Positions 23,140 to 35,953 of a stretch of DNA of 64,000 bases are shown one piece after another. Numbering within the stretch: position 1 is the first letter of the stretch; every line of letters starts with the position of its first letter. This stretch comes from Beta vulgaris subsp. vulgaris. Its lineage: Eukaryota > Streptophyta > Magnoliopsida > Caryophyllales > Amaranthaceae. A program made the position numbers and the translations under genes. The stretch spans positions 2,916,295 to 2,980,294 of the forward strand of contig NC_079209.1 of the NCBI RefSeq assembly GCF_026745355.1. Direction: 5' to 3'. The notes under the pieces were generated by a model. The model made no database searches. It was given only the letters and a program-made list of their open reading frames with translations, and was not told the DNA's origin.

Positions 23140-24614
23140 TTATTATATTATATATTTTTTTTGTCTCCTCTTTTTAATTTAATTAAGAGGTGGTTTTAGG
23201 ATATTATGACGTCAAGAAGTTAACAAAAAAAAAAAAAAAGGAAGTTTTTAATTTTTTTTTCGAATTTCCTCGGTATTATTATTATTTTAGGGAAAAGAAA
23301 AAAATGAGGGTGGAATCGATGCAGTTTCGGATCACCGGAGTTTTCTGGGTTTAAAATTTTTGTATAGTTTTTTAAGAAAATTTAAAAATAGGTTTTACTT
23401 AGCTTAAGTATATTTTGTTAAGTTTAAAGATCCCTTTTTTGCGACAGAGAGTAAGAGAAGAAAGATTGTAAACTTATGTATGTCTTTCTATTTTCGATTC
23501 TTCTCTGTTGTTTGCTGAAATCACTGATGTAATTTTCGTACTATCTTTGATAAGATAATGGAGTATAATATATTATTTGAATTACTATTACTCTCTTTAC
23601 TATTGTGTTTCTTATTATGAGGCATGCATGCACTATATTTTATATTTTAAAGGGAATCGAAACATATTTTATATTTTATATTTTAAAGGGAATCGAAACA
23701 ATTAAATATTCTTGTTCATACGTAATAATTGTGGAGATTGATACATCTATCTATTTGTACGAGTAAATTACTCGTTAGTTATAGATAATTCAAAAAAATT
23801 ATTATGCGGAATTGTACTTTACTAAATATGAATTTTGTTATTTCTAGTAGGTGGATTATCTATTGGGTAATTTTTCTAGAAAATGCATTATTACAAAAGC
23901 ATTCTTTTTGGACAAGTAGATGGTATTACTACCAAATTACCAATGTAAAAAAAGAAGGTATTACTATGTAATGTATTACAAAAGCATTCTAGAAGTATAT
24001 ATATATATATAATGTATTATAAAAGACATTTAAAGGGGAGATAACTTTCAACAAGTGTGTACTGATGAAACGCGCATGAATTTAACAATATTGATGTGTA
24101 CAGTGTACATCTCTGTTGTAACTATTGACATTAAATATATTTATAATGCTGTTAATTTAGTTTTTATGTTAATATTTCATTTGAATTTTTGCAGGCTTGT
24201 TCTTCTCATCTTATTTGCAGGTCCTTTATTAATCATATATTTAGGTCTTAAATTTTTAAAATATTATGCATAGATTGTAAAATTATAATAATGTATTCTA
24301 CAAAATATATCATTGTTAAACTATTTTTGTAAAATAAAACTAAAATTTGAATGATATGGCTAAAAAAATACTAAAATTAAGACTTTTGAACCCTCTAAAA
24401 ATGAGACCATGTGATGATCATTTTGCACGCACTATTAAACAGTCATGCTTACCATAATTTTTGGAATAGTTTCACTCTAATTCCGTTCTATTCAACTCGT
24501 TTAAATTCTGTGATGTTCTCACAATTTTACTCCATTTTAGTTAAATTCAACTCATTTCATTTTAGCTCAGCTCGTCTCATGTCACTTCAGCTTTGAGTTC
24601 AGTTCAAAAACACA
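23140..24614. other. 3' flank of the ERF gene and non-coding DNA
   Basis: The first few hundred bases are T-rich and probably include the ERF 3' UTR. A direct repeat of about 30 bp (TTTTAAAGGGAATCGAAACA core) occurs twice within 23634-23700. A short (AT)n run lies near 23998. No other gene is seen. Confidence 0.5.
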
Positions 24615-24878
24615 TACTTCCTCCGTTCTGTTTTAAATGAAACATTGGATGAAATGACACTATTCATTGATCAATTTTAACTCCAATTTATCGCTATTAT
24701 ATAAAGAAAAACATAGTCAAGTGGGATCTTGTTAGATTCGTCTCGATGCAAACTATCAAATTATAACTTTTTTATATTTTTTATGTGTACACAACTAAAG
24801 ATATTAATGACTAAAGAAGCGCGTTGGGTTGCGTGAAAAAGCAAACGTTTCATTTAAAACGACGGAACGGAGGAAGTA
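24615..24878. mobile_element. Stowaway-like MITE, family A copy 2
   Basis: The ends read TACTTCCTCCGTTCTGTTTT and its inverted counterpart, flanked by TA. The inside is nearly identical to that of 8566-8826 in opposite orientation. The shared inner motif is at 24703-24742 (inverted). Confidence 0.92.
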
Positions 24879-26594
24879 CTAGATTAACTTGTTATAATCC
24901 CTTCTTTTTGGAAAATAATACTAAGGTCTTATACGATTTCTAAAATGATAATTTTTAATTTAAGGATTACATATATCAAAACTTTGTTTTTATATATTTT
25001 TTAAAGATAAGAAGAACGCATCCTAATCGGATCGGAACCTCGCACAGGTCAATCCGATCCGGGTTTGCAGGCAAGACCTCTTAAGAATAAGAAGGAATGA
25101 TAAAGGAAAATCTCTACCATTAAAGTGCCTCTAGTAGATGTTTCGAATCAAATTATTAGACCTCTTAAGAATAAGAAGGAATGATAAAGTAATACTTGGT
25201 AAAACTTTTGTTTTTATAGCAAGACCTTATTGTCAGCAATTTATAATGTCCTACGCGTATTTTCATTATTACAATGAAAATGAGAAATTTTCGGCAATGT
25301 TTTGGGGGTATAAAATATTCGTGAGATGAGAAATAGAAGTGAGAACGGATAAGATGATTGCACGAGTTTTGGGTCGTTTTGTCTGTATTAAATGGTAAAA
25401 AAAAAGTATTGAGTGAAGACTCAAAATGGTGGGCTTCAACTTTCAATGTGGTAGACTGACTGCCATCTGGCATAGCAGTAGCACCATACATACCATACTA
25501 CATTACTACCAGTAAGGACATATTGCCACCATCTAGGCTGCATGCTCTGTCTGATCCATATTTTGAATCATTCAAATCTTCTTTTTTTTAATATTCTGAC
25601 AATAAATTTTGATTTAGATGGTTAATTAAATAATCATCAATCAATGTTTTAATTCGTTTTCGACCTCTTTAATTAATACCTACCCTTCATTAATAAATTA
25701 GTGCTAGGGGGGAAAGTTTTTTTATTAAGGGTAACGGTTATAATATATGGACTAGAGATGGATTGAATTTATACTATATTAATATCAAAATTTAAAGAAA
25801 TAATGAATTTGACCCCTAAGAAATATAATATGTTAAAAAGTGTGGTACTCTATGTGTTGTGTAATATTTTTCTCATTTACTATTGTTCCAAGATCAAAGA
25901 ATGATACTAAGAACCTGTTCTTTTGAACTGATAGAAACTCAATTGAATTGGATTTAATTGAAATTAAATTAAATTGGAAAAAATCGAACTATAAAGTAAT
26001 GAACTGTAACTGAATTGTAGAGTAATGAACTGAAATGAATTAAAAATAAATCCAAAAAACATGACCTAAATAAGTAAGAGTAGGATAACATGGTTACTTT
26101 ATGCAGTATAGTGATATAGATCGATCGAAAGTGAGTATAAAGTAGGATCAAATGGTAGGTAAGGACTACAGACGAGTAATAAAGGAACGAACCTCTGCCG
26201 AAATTGGAATAAAGTAGATATGATAAACATTTATAGAACACCATTAAACAGAACGCGGGCAGAACTTTGTGTAACGGAGGGATATTATATAGTCCTACTA
26301 TGATATGTAAAATATTTGCACCAAAAACATAATATTTGAATTAAAAATTTATGATGTTTGCACCGGAAATATTCTTTCTAAAGTAATGGCATGATGAAAG
26401 TTTGAAAGTTAATGTGTGTGATCAAGGAAAATGATGGAAAATAATTAGTCTAGTTAATATATCCACCACTAATAGATTACTAATAATATTAATGCTTCTA
26501 TTAGTGGAATCCAACTCACATGATTAATAATATTTTAATGCTTCTATTAGTAGTGGGTAGATTACCCACCGGATAGATGTAACAATGTTCGAAA
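24879..26594. other. Non-coding stretch with a 32-bp direct repeat
   Basis: A 32-bp sequence starting AGACCTCTTAAGAATAAG occurs at about 25075 and again at 25158. About 25907-26060 is an AACTGAA-rich segment of the family discussed under findings. No gene is seen. Confidence 0.5.
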
Positions 26595-27316
26595 TTGAAT
26601 TTCTACTTATCGCCCTAAATCTACTTAAAATCGCCACAAATTCATTTTTATAGACCATTTTACCCTTCATTTTCCCTTCCTTTTTTCCCACCACCCACCA
26701 CCCCCACCACCACATGCCAACCCCGGCCACCCCTGCCATCACCTACCTCCCAAACCACCACTTACCTTCGCGAATTCCTCACCACCACCTTCGTGAATTC
26801 CTTCTAAGTCGCCGACCACCGGCGTTGTACTCGAAATTCCGACGACTTCGCTGGTCCACCACCCCCGACGACCTGAGACCAAGGCGGACAGCTCTCCGTC
26901 GACCCACGTAGCAGAATTGTTGCGAAATTTTTTTAGGATTGGGCGAACGTCCGCGGTGGACGTTCGCCCCATGACCGGAACGTCTGGCCTGGACGTTCCG
27001 GCCATCGGTTGAACATCCACCGCGGACGATCGCCCCATGGCCGGAACGTCCAGGCCAGACGTTCCGGCCATGGGGTGAACGTCCACCGCGGACGTTCGCC
27101 CAATCCTAAAAAAATTTCGCAACACTTCTGCTACGTGGGTGATGGTGGTGGTTGGGGGAGGTAGGTGACGGCGGTGGAGGGTCACAGATGGCAGTGAAGA
27201 GGTATGGGGTGGTGGGGCGTGGTGGGTGGTGTGTAAAGGAGGAAAAGGTAAAATAGTCCGAAAAAATGAATTTTGGGCGATTTTAAGTAATTTTGGGGCG
27301 ATAATTAACAAACCTC
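26595..27316. mobile_element. Foldback (Mutator-like) element, 722 bp, with 9-bp target duplication
   Basis: The outer arms are long inverted repeats. TTATCGCCC(T/C)AAA, ACTTAAAATCGCC and AAATTCATTTTT recur from both ends, followed by C-rich (left) and G-rich (right) stretches. A perfect 9-bp duplication TGTTCGAAA flanks it (26586-26594 and 27317-27325), the size made by Mutator-type transposition. The centre is the palindromic core described separately. The 216-codon minus frame across it only reflects the symmetrical G+C-rich sequence. Confidence 0.85.
26941..27101. repeat. Core of five alternating palindromes inside the foldback element
   Basis: Units A (26941-26969, 27007-27035, 27073-27101) have the form GGGCGAACGTCC-GCGGT-GGACGTTCGCCC. 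Units B (26975-27001, 27041-27067) have the form CCGGAACGTC-TGGCCTG-GACGTTCCGG. Each unit is itself an inverted repeat, and the order A-B-A-B-A is inverted-symmetric about the middle, with matching flanks (GCGAAATTTTTTTAGGATT and its complement) outside. Confidence 0.93.
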
Positions 27317-28319
27317 TGTTCGAAAACGTATGCATATAAAAAGCTACAAGTGTAAATATGAAGCAATAAATAATAATTAATAATACCAATCAGTGCGTAG
27401 TTTTGTAATAAATTCATAAATTGATATTCATTTAGAAAATGTATTTAATATTTCGCTCGTTTATTACGTTTATATTTTAACCGATGAAAGTATGAAATCA
27501 TTTGGTAACAAATATGCTCAAAATTCGTTGTGTTTTTTATTATTATGACTTAATTGAAATTATTTTGTTGTTTTGTTTTGATGAGAAAAACATTTATTTA
27601 GTTTTGAACACCCTACAATTCTCAATAATTTTTCATGCACTAATTATGTGCTATTTCAAAAAAAAAAAAAAAATTGTAAAAATAATAATATAATTAGTAA
27701 TTCAATATTTACTTGAAGCGATTTTATAAGGATGTGAAATTATGTTATAATTAATATCCACATCTTTTTTAGCTTTCAAATAAAATCCACATATCATCTA
27801 TCTTTCACAAAAAGATATCATACATTTTTTGTATTATCAACTGTCTAAATTTTCAATTCCTTAAGAAGGAAAGCACAGTAAATCCAAACAAAGAAACAAA
27901 TATAAATGGTCCCTCTTATCTATGACTAAAATTTGTTATCCAAAACTAGAAAAATATGCGATGTAGTGCATTGCGCCCAAAGGAAATAAACAAAGGTAAA
28001 TAGATGAAAATACTAAGAAGTTAAACGTGAAATTACTAGGCAATAGGCATATATGGAAGTGTTCTTCGTGGCTGTGTTACTACTTTGCTTGTGTAGACTT
28101 GAAAACTTATAAGAAAGTGTAAACAAGAATGCGAGTCAAAAGACAACTCTGTTTATTGTGGAACAGAATTTTTCATGTGACTTCATTCTTGGGAATCCTA
28201 TTTTACCAAGTCTTTGTAAAAAGATTTTGACCATGTGGAGATAATATTTTTTTAATTTTTATTTTTTAATAGTCAATTCATAGTTAAAACTTGCTACATA
28301 TTTGTTATGTTTATAGATT
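27317..28319. other. Non-coding A+T-rich stretch
   Basis: No gene, RNA or clear repeat was recognised apart from a poly(A) run near 27658. Confidence 0.5.
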
Positions 28320-28716
28320 ATGGACTTGTTTGACAATCAGTTGTTAGCTAGTTTAGTTGGCTTGTTTGATTGGTTGGAAACATTAGTTGTATGTATTGGT
28401 TTTTTAAGTTAGTGGTTTAAGCCAGCTGTTTGCAAAAGTATTTGGCAAAATTAATTGTGGTTGTTGACTGTTTAAGCCAGCTGTTTGTAAAAGTGTGTGG
28501 CAAAATTAATTGTGACTGTTGATTGTTTATTAGAGAATTTGTGGGCCAATAAGCCAAAAGTCAATCCAAAAAGCTACTCCATGGAGCTTTTTCATTTTGG
28601 CTTAAAAGTCAACTTTTCAGCCAACCAAAAAGCCAATAACCAAACACATTTTTTGATTGTTTGACCAAATTGAAAAGCCAAAAGCCAATGGAAAAGCCAT
28701 TTACCAAACATGGCCT
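28320..28716. mobile_element. TIR MITE (GGCCATGTTTGG type), copy 1
   Basis: The right end read inward on the minus strand begins GGCCATGTTTGGTAAATGGC. The left end (TGGACTTGTTTGACAATCAG) is an imperfect inverse. Subterminal repeats like AAAGCCAA are frequent. A related copy is at 59247-59588. The boundaries are approximate. Confidence 0.6.
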
Positions 28717-29749
28717 ATGAATTATGATCATTTTCGTATTTTGTAGTCGTGTAAATATAAATATATCTCATAATCAAGAATATGACATAATCTTACATAT
28801 AAGACATTACTCCACAAAAGAACTGCTACGACTATTAATTATCTCGAATATAACACTCATGTAATAATAACACTGTTTAATATGCGATTCTTATGTTTTC
28901 GCTATCAACTTTTTATAGTTATCCAAAAAAAAAACTGTTACGACTATTAATAATCTCGAATATAGCACTCGAGAATTAGTAAGACTTTGAAATATTTAAG
29001 GAAAACCGAAACTAGTCAAATAATGGCTGCTTTTCATATATGATTGATTCTTGTAATAGCTAAATCCAACTACAATTTTAAATATACTCCATAAAAAGTT
29101 TCTTTTTTCAACACAGGACTATCTTTTCCTGATTTATCTGTAAAACATTGCATCTTCCTCCATGTATAGCTACAGAAAGGAATTCTTAATTGAAAGAAAG
29201 TACTGCATCACGTCAGAAGAAACATCCTAGAAACTCTTAATTTCTCATAATCAAGTTCTAAGGAAAGAAAGGCCAAATGAAAGAATAATAATAATGCATG
29301 TGAACATGACAATTGTTGTTTTCATTAATAGAAAAAAAATGGACCAATGACTCAATCAGGTGAGGTGAGGACTAGTGGAAACATTAGTGTAAAGTAATTT
29401 TGAGTTAGTGGGAATGCAAATAAGACAATTTTGTTAATATGTTATTGTCGCAACAAATTAAGAATAGCTTACACACACGGATGCGATGCGATGAGACTTG
29501 ACGGCAGAGTTAGCTTGACCCCACAGCATAACTCGCTGCACCCGACTTGAAATAATTGAGAATAACGAGCTAAACCAAAATCGGCCGGATTAATCATAAT
29601 TTGCTACCTACGCAATTGCAAATAGATGTCTCGCTTCCTTTTCACATGTATGTTAGGGGGCAAAAATCGGACAGATTGGGGAGCGGTACAGCCGTACAGG
29701 TAAAAGAGATTTATACGTGTATGTGATATAGGTGATACAATTTCGCGAA
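28717..29749. other. Non-coding stretch
   Basis: No gene is seen. A motif ACTGCTACGACTATTAAT-like occurs twice (about 28820 and 28936). Confidence 0.45.
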
Positions 29750-29991
29750 TAGTTCGGACTTGGCTCGGTCAAAGCTCGACTTGAGACTTAAACGAGCCGA
29801 GTTGAGCTAAGCAAAACTCGACTCGAAAAGCTTGTGAAAAGCTCGATTAATATTTTATACGAAAAAAATATTTTATATTAAAAAATTATTTATATATTAA
29901 AAATTATATTAAGTATTTCTTTTAAAATATCAACTCAACTAAAGTATATATACATGTTTTAAGCAATATAGATTTCTCAAACGAGCTCGAG

Positions 29992-30247
29992 CCCATAATC
30001 GAACCCGAGCTAGAGTCGAGCTCGAGCCGAGCATGAAAACGAGCTTGAGCCTAGTCGAGCTCACAAGCCGAGCCGAGACCATTAAAGTTAAACGAGCTTA
30101 CGCTGAAGACCATGAAGAACCCATAATCGAACCCGAGTTAGAGTCGAGCTCGAGCCGAGCATGAAAACGAGCTTGAGCCTAGTCGAGCTCACAAGCCGAG
30201 CCGAGACCATTAAAAGTTAAACGAGCTTACGTTGAAGACCAGGAAGA
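29992..30247 (+). repeat. 128-bp direct tandem duplication, CGAGCTCGAGC-rich
   Basis: A 128-bp unit starting CCCATAATCGAACCCGAG occurs at 29992 and again at 30120 with very few differences. Together with 29760-29850 it is full of AAACGAGC/GAGCTCGAG motifs, which resemble the subterminal regions of a plant hAT-like element. The near identity suggests that the duplication is young. Confidence 0.88.
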
Positions 30248-30956
30248 ACATAACATTCAAATCTAAAACTTCCTCTAATCCTCTGTGTAATTTCCTCCAC
30301 TAAATCTTCTACCCACTCTGACTCTAATTTTTTTTCTACTTCTACCCTTAGCTATTGTATAGTAACCACCCCAAAAATAGAAAATACGGTTCCAAAAATG
30401 ACAAGTATAATCCTTGATTCAACACTAATTCTTCATATATCTATCTTCTCCCTTTTTTTTCTCTCTTAAATCTTGCAAATCTCTCAAATCAACTGAAAAT
30501 ATGTTATTCCCTAATTATAATCTTGAAATCCAACGAAAAGAAGAAAATATTTGAGAATAAATACCTCATTTTTGCCTCCCCACATCTCATAATTTAACAA
30601 AGAACCTTATTTCAATTTCTCATAATAGCTCATTTTTTGATTTTGAATTGAATTTGTGATGAAAATTGCGCTTTTCAGCTTTTGTTATTGAGTAGAATAA
30701 TAGAGATTAGGTATGTGGCAAGAAAATCACAAATTTAATGGGAGAAAAACAAGCACATGAAAATCCATTAACAGTGATTGCTAGGAAATAGGAATTATTG
30801 AAATTTACTGTGCTGAAATAAAAGTAGACGCGTACAGGAGTTAGAGGAAGAAGTGAAGCTTATGATGTATCTATCGCATACTAATATGTTGACAGACGTT
30901 AGTCATCCGTTAGTATTTATTTATAGAAGTTTGCCCTAAGTCAATTTAATTAGCCC

Positions 30957-31373
30957 TAATTCAAATTAATTAACCCTAAGTCAACCTAATTAATCTTAAC
31001 CCTCTCTCTCCCCTAACCCACTTGCCCCCACCCCCCAACAACCCTAGCCCCACCAGCCACCAACACTAGACCCACCCCTACCCCTCCCCCACAGCCACTC
31101 TCCCACAACCCCCTAGCAGAAAATGCAGCACCACCGGCCTCGGGATTCGCGATTTTGCGGCGGAGGAGGGGGAGCGCCGAGTTCGAAAGGGTGGGGGTTG
31201 TGAGTTCGAAGGGGCGGGGGGCCTGTGAGTTCGAATGGGTGGGGGAGGAAGGGGAGGGGGAGGGGGGAGGGTGGCTGCGAGGTGGAGGGGGAGGGGGCTG
31301 TTGGGGATAGGGTTGTTGGGGTGGGCTGGGGGCTTGTGGGTTAGGAGAGAGAGGGAGTTAACGTTAGGGTTAG
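30957..31373. repeat. C-rich/G-rich inverted repeat (foldback-like)
   Basis: The left arm (about 30990-31110) is C-rich, with TTAACCCTCTCTCTCCCCTAA. The right arm (about 31255-31365) is its G-rich inverse, with a TTAGGAGAGAGAGGGAGTTAA-type stretch. Between them GAGTTCGAA(A/G)GGG repeats three times. The wider flanks share AACGG/CCGTTA motifs, so the full element may span about 30888-31500. Confidence 0.65.
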
Positions 31374-32657
31374 CGTTAGGGTTAGATAGGCATTTAGGAT
31401 TTTAAAGGTTAATTAGAATTTTTTAGGAATTTTTTAGGGTTAATTAATGCTAATGATTAACGGAGCTGACCGCCGCTAGTTATTAAGGGCATTTTATGTC
31501 TTTTTTTAAAAAAAAAATGGGATATCTGGTGAATTTTTCTAAAAATCAGGAGTATTTGGTGAATGAGTATTTTTGTCAGGAATATTTGATAAAATAACTG
31601 TAGTTATATTTAAATGTTCCATATACGAGAAACGAATGAAAGGAATTTCTAATTGTCTAAATAAAAAAGATTTTATAAAATAAAATATTAAGGAAATTAG
31701 TCGAATAATAGTGGAGTACATGTCTAATTGATTAGACATCTAAACAACTCGTGCATCCACAGGAAATCTTTAACTCAATCACATTACACATACAAAAGTA
31801 CATACCTAATAAATAAATAACCACCCAAAAATAAAAATAGGGGTGCTAGAAGAGAAGACACAATGGTGGTGTGACTACCTTAAAAGGATCATATGCTTTT
31901 TATTTAAGATTAAACAAACAAAAAAAACACTTAAAACATTTAAAAATTAAGATGGTGCAATAATTTTTCAACATAGGTGCTTGACCTTAAAAAAAAGGCT
32001 ATATAAAAAAACAAGTGAGCTTTCTAATAATAATCGTGGGCGAAAAAGAAGGCTGACGACGATGGACAAAGATGGGACCCACAATAAACGCGGGACGCTG
32101 TTTGAGATAGAGAAAGCGCGGCTGCCCACTTTTCTTGTGGACCCCAGTCTTTAGTCTTCCATATCTATTGCTTAAGATTTGCTGCCTCCTTTTTTGTCTA
32201 TTTTTTTTTATCTTCCCACTACTTTTTTTTTATTTTTTTGTTTTTGTTTTTGTTTTTGTGAGAGGTCATTCATTCCCACCACTTTGTAATTCCTAATTGC
32301 AATCATGTATTTTAATATCACTAGTCAATAGTAGTACTAGTACTTGATTTGAAATGTTAGAATAATATATTTTGTTTATACGGTAATGATGTAGACGAGA
32401 TTCGATCTTAGATTTTGATTATGACTTTTACGAGATTTTATTTATTGAGTTAAACGGTATATAGAATGTTTAAGAATATTTCAGAAAAAAGAACATGATT
32501 TTTATTTTTCCTAATTGGTTTAGATTATAGAATTATTGTTAAGTATAGTTTGTTTAATAAATGAAAATCCTATGGTGATCATAAATAAAGCCGTTCATGA
32601 AAATCTAGCGGTCTAAAATGATTTCAAATTTTTAAATGTTGGCCAATCATTTTGATC
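31374..32657. other. Non-coding stretch
   Basis: It contains a short TTAGGG-like run (about 31368-31388), too short to call telomeric, and poly(T)/TTTTTG runs at 32220-32260. No gene is seen. Confidence 0.5.
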
Positions 32658-32911
32658 TACTTTTTTCGTTCTGTTTTAAATGAAACATTGGGTGGAATAA
32701 TACTATTTATTGATCAATTTTGACTCCAATTTATCGCCATTATATAAAGAAAAATATAATGAAGTGAGATCATGTTAGATTCGTCTCGATGCATACCATC
32801 AAATTATAACTTTCTTATATTTTTTATGTGTGCACAACTAAAGATATTAATGATAAAAAAAGCGTGTTGGGTTAAAGCAAGCGTTCCATTTAAAATAGAG
32901 CGAATGAAGTA
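32658..32911. mobile_element. Stowaway-like MITE, family A copy 3
   Basis: The ends are TACTTTTTTCGTTCTGTTTT and an inverted, more diverged right end, flanked by TA. The inside matches 24615-24878 in the same orientation. The shared inner motif is at 32747-32785 (inverted). This is the oldest-looking copy of the three. Confidence 0.88.
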
Positions 32912-33756
32912 TTAAATTTTAATAGTCATTAAATGAAAAAGATCATTATGATTTCATTCAACTTTCAATTTATTTACTAAATAATATTGACATTATTATA
33001 CATTATAGTTATCTTTTGGAATCGGTTTAAAGTTTTGAGTTTTATCTTCATAATTGTCTTTCTCATATCAGTGTTATTGACCTATTCTCATATAATGAAT
33101 GGAAATTTTTTTTTGTTCTTCTCAAATTATTGTCAAGTGTTATAGGAATATATATATCAAATATATAATCGATTGCCTATTTCTTTCTTTCATGGATTGG
33201 GGGAGCATATAAGTGACTAATATTAATTATGATCTTTTAAAGATGGGTGGAGTATAGCCTATTCTTTGTTCTTCTTTCACAAATTGAGGGAGCATATATA
33301 TACAAGTGACTAATTTTAATTATGATCTTTTAGAGATGGGAGGAGTATACTAAAAATGTTAAGAATACTTTTCAATTAATGGAGTATAATTATAATGTTA
33401 AGAATGCTTTTCAATTAATTTAATTTTGTTAAGGCTACGTTTGATTGGCTTTGTTTAACGCAACAACATGGTGAGTGGTGAGAGCCTGAGAGGAGACGAG
33501 GAGTGACACAGAATGTGCTTGATGTGTGCTCCATCTGTCCGGCAACGTAGAAGACGACAAATTTGTGATGGGATAATTATATTGGTATTGGGTAGGAACT
33601 CACCCAATTCCCTCCAACTTATTTAAAAAACATACTAGCTAGTATACACTTTCTGATCAATTATTGTAGACAGGGGACCTCTCACATACACTTTTGAGAA
33701 TACGAGTGAGAGTGCTACATCCCATTACCAAGTTGGGGATATAATATCGAAAATTG
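32912..33756. other. Non-coding stretch
   Basis: A segment of roughly 110 bp is repeated in part (ATTATGATCTTTTA(A/G)AGATGG at about 33226 and 33317). No gene is seen. Confidence 0.45.
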
Positions 33757-33960
33757 GGATTGGTTTAAGTGGTGAGTTTTTCTATCTTTTCTAGTAAAAT
33801 TTAGGATTTAATTCCTACCCTAAGTATTTTCTTGGGATTTGGGGGGGGGGGGGATTGGGAGCGTCATTATAATGTAACTATGGGAAGGAGCCTTGTGCGA
33901 CGACAGCTTAAAAGAATTCTTTTTACCAAATTTCTTTTTTTTCCTAAAAAAATAGGGGAT
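33757..33960 (+). mobile_element. Possible tRNA-derived SINE, copy B
   Basis: A box A-like TGGTTTAAGTGG (33761-33772) and a box B-like GGATTTAATTCC (33803-33814) are followed by CTACCCTAAG and a run of G. The order is the same as in the copy at 2757. The 3' end is unclear. Confidence 0.5.
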
Positions 33961-34944
33961 ATAATGCCAAGTACGAATTCGAGATTATTGTTTCTAGATA
34001 TAACAAGTTCAATAATTCCTCTATTATTCATTAATTAGTTATAACTAAATTATATAGCAAGTAATACTAGGAGTATCAAGTATGATATTATGAAAAAATT
34101 ATTTAATTTTGCATATATAGTGCTTCTCAATTTGTGGATATTTTTATTATTCGGTATCATCACAAACCGAATAGTCTTAACTTTTAACCATCATAATCGT
34201 TGTCAACCAGAACTACTAGGTCCCTTCTTTACAATCCTTCATACTAATTCCGTCAAATTATACGATAGCGGTTGAATTAAATGGACATTGAAATGGTATC
34301 TTGTAGGTTTGGCTTAGTGATGATAGTGGTGGTAGGGATTATGGGAATGTGGCTGACGGGTGGTTAGGGTGGTGAGAGTTAATTTTTTATATGTTTACAC
34401 ATAGAAATGTGTATAAATGAGGGAGCAATAATTATTTATTAATGATACCACAACTTATAATAATTTTAATCGTTAGGGAAATCTTATTACGTAGTTCTAA
34501 AGTTATGCAAATTGTATAAGTTAATTTATCCTAAGAACTTACTTGTCTCTTAAGTCTTAAGTAGAATGAGTAAAGGAGTTGGGAATTCGACGTTTGAACC
34601 ATAATTGAGTAGGAATCTGCTAGTAATGGATCTGAAACAGATAATTGGTCTTCATTACGTACTTACAAAACACAAACAAATGCCAAAAGAACATTCTTCT
34701 ACTCTTGAACACAGATAGCTTATAATAGTGATATCAATGACATTAATAAAATACCAACGACAATAATAATCGGTTGTAATAATACCCACCCAAAACCACC
34801 ATGCCACCACTTCTCTCTTTCTCTCCTTACACCACACACCACCTATCAAACACTTACTCATCCCTCCCTTATATCCATCATTACACCACGCACCACTTCA
34901 TTCCTCCAACACTGCTAGTTTCCTTACCTCTTACTACTGAGCTA
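33961..34944. other. Non-coding stretch
   Basis: Small open frames lack domains. A C-rich, CACCAC-containing stretch lies at 34790-34900, opposite in base bias to the G-rich array that follows. Confidence 0.45.
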
Positions 34945-35206
34945 CCTTTAGAATTGGGGAGGGGGTTTTCGCAGGGGTGGGGAGAGGGTGTTCGCAGGGG
35001 GGAGGGTTAGAATCGAGGAAGGGGTGTTCGCAGGGGGGGGGGGAGAGGGTGTTTTCAGTTGTGGGGAGAGGGTGGGAAGGGGGGTGTTTGCAGGGGTGGG
35101 GAATCATAATTGGGGGGTGTTGGTAGTGATGGGGGAAAAGGGTGGGGAATGGGGTTTTTGCATGGGTGGGGGAGAGGGTGGGAAGGGGGGGTGTTCGCAA
35201 CTCCTA
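34945..35206 (+). repeat. G-rich minisatellite (GGGGAGAGGGTGTTCGCA-type)
   Basis: Degenerate units of 25-40 bp with GGGGAGAGGGTG and TGTTCGCAGGGG repeat about eight times. The array resumes after the inserted element at 35215-35953, continuing to about 36030. Many G-runs of four or more give G-quadruplex potential on this strand. Open frames here are not genes. Confidence 0.85.
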
Positions 35207-35214
35207 GGTGGGGG

Positions 35215-35953
35215 TAGACCTGGCAAAGTTGGCCATGATTCGAAAATTCGATTCGTGGTACGATATGGGTCCGAACAAGACAATCTGAACCTTGACCTGA
35301 ACCCGAAACGACCCGTCCCGAATTCAGCTCGAAATAATCTACATCTGAACGTCATCTGAAATCTGAATGATCCAATATGATGTTAAACGATCCAAAATCA
35401 ATCCGATCCGAATGACTTGGTTTGAAATATTATTTTTTCTTCATATTTTCAAAATCTTATAATTTAGATTACGCTTCTAATAATAAATAAACAAGACTAT
35501 AGAAAACTTCCATGTATGTATATGTAACGAATACTCAAATAGTTAGACGAAATAATTTTTAAAAAATGAAGGGATATTAAGTACTACTCTAAATCATTAA
35601 TATCCAATAAAAGGGCTAATAATATAATAATTAATAACTCAAAAGATTAGTATACTAATTGCACATAGAATAGAATTTATTTACATAGAAAAACCCTACT
35701 AAAAAAGCTCAATAATCTTTCTTATCCAATTTGAAATATGATCCGATCCAATGATGAACTGAAACTATGATTCGAATTCCGATTTGAACCAAAATACAAC
35801 AGTCTAAACGATGTCTGAATCCAAAACATCCCGATCCGGTTCGAGTGTAACTTGATCTGAAATCGTTCATTCTGAATTGATCCTGTTCGGAAGTCACTTG
35901 ATCTGAAATCGTTCGTTCTGAATCTGATCTGATTGGTTCGACTGTCTGGTCTA
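35215..35953. mobile_element. hAT-like element inserted in the G-rich array
   Basis: The left end TAGACCTGGCAAAG and right end (TAGACCAGACAGTC on the minus strand) form imperfect inverted repeats. The 8-bp flanks GGTGGGGG and GGTGTGTG match at six positions, and G-rich array DNA lies on both sides. Subterminal regions repeat GATCCGAA/CTGAATC-type motifs. It is non-coding. Confidence 0.65.

Noticed and set aside
26739..27389. 216-codon minus-strand open frame
   Set aside because: It runs through the inverted-repeat foldback element, and its composition follows the palindromes.
31360..31392. Telomere-like GTTAGGG repeats
   Set aside because: Only a few imperfect units, and plant telomeres use TTTAGGG; part of a C/G-rich inverted repeat.
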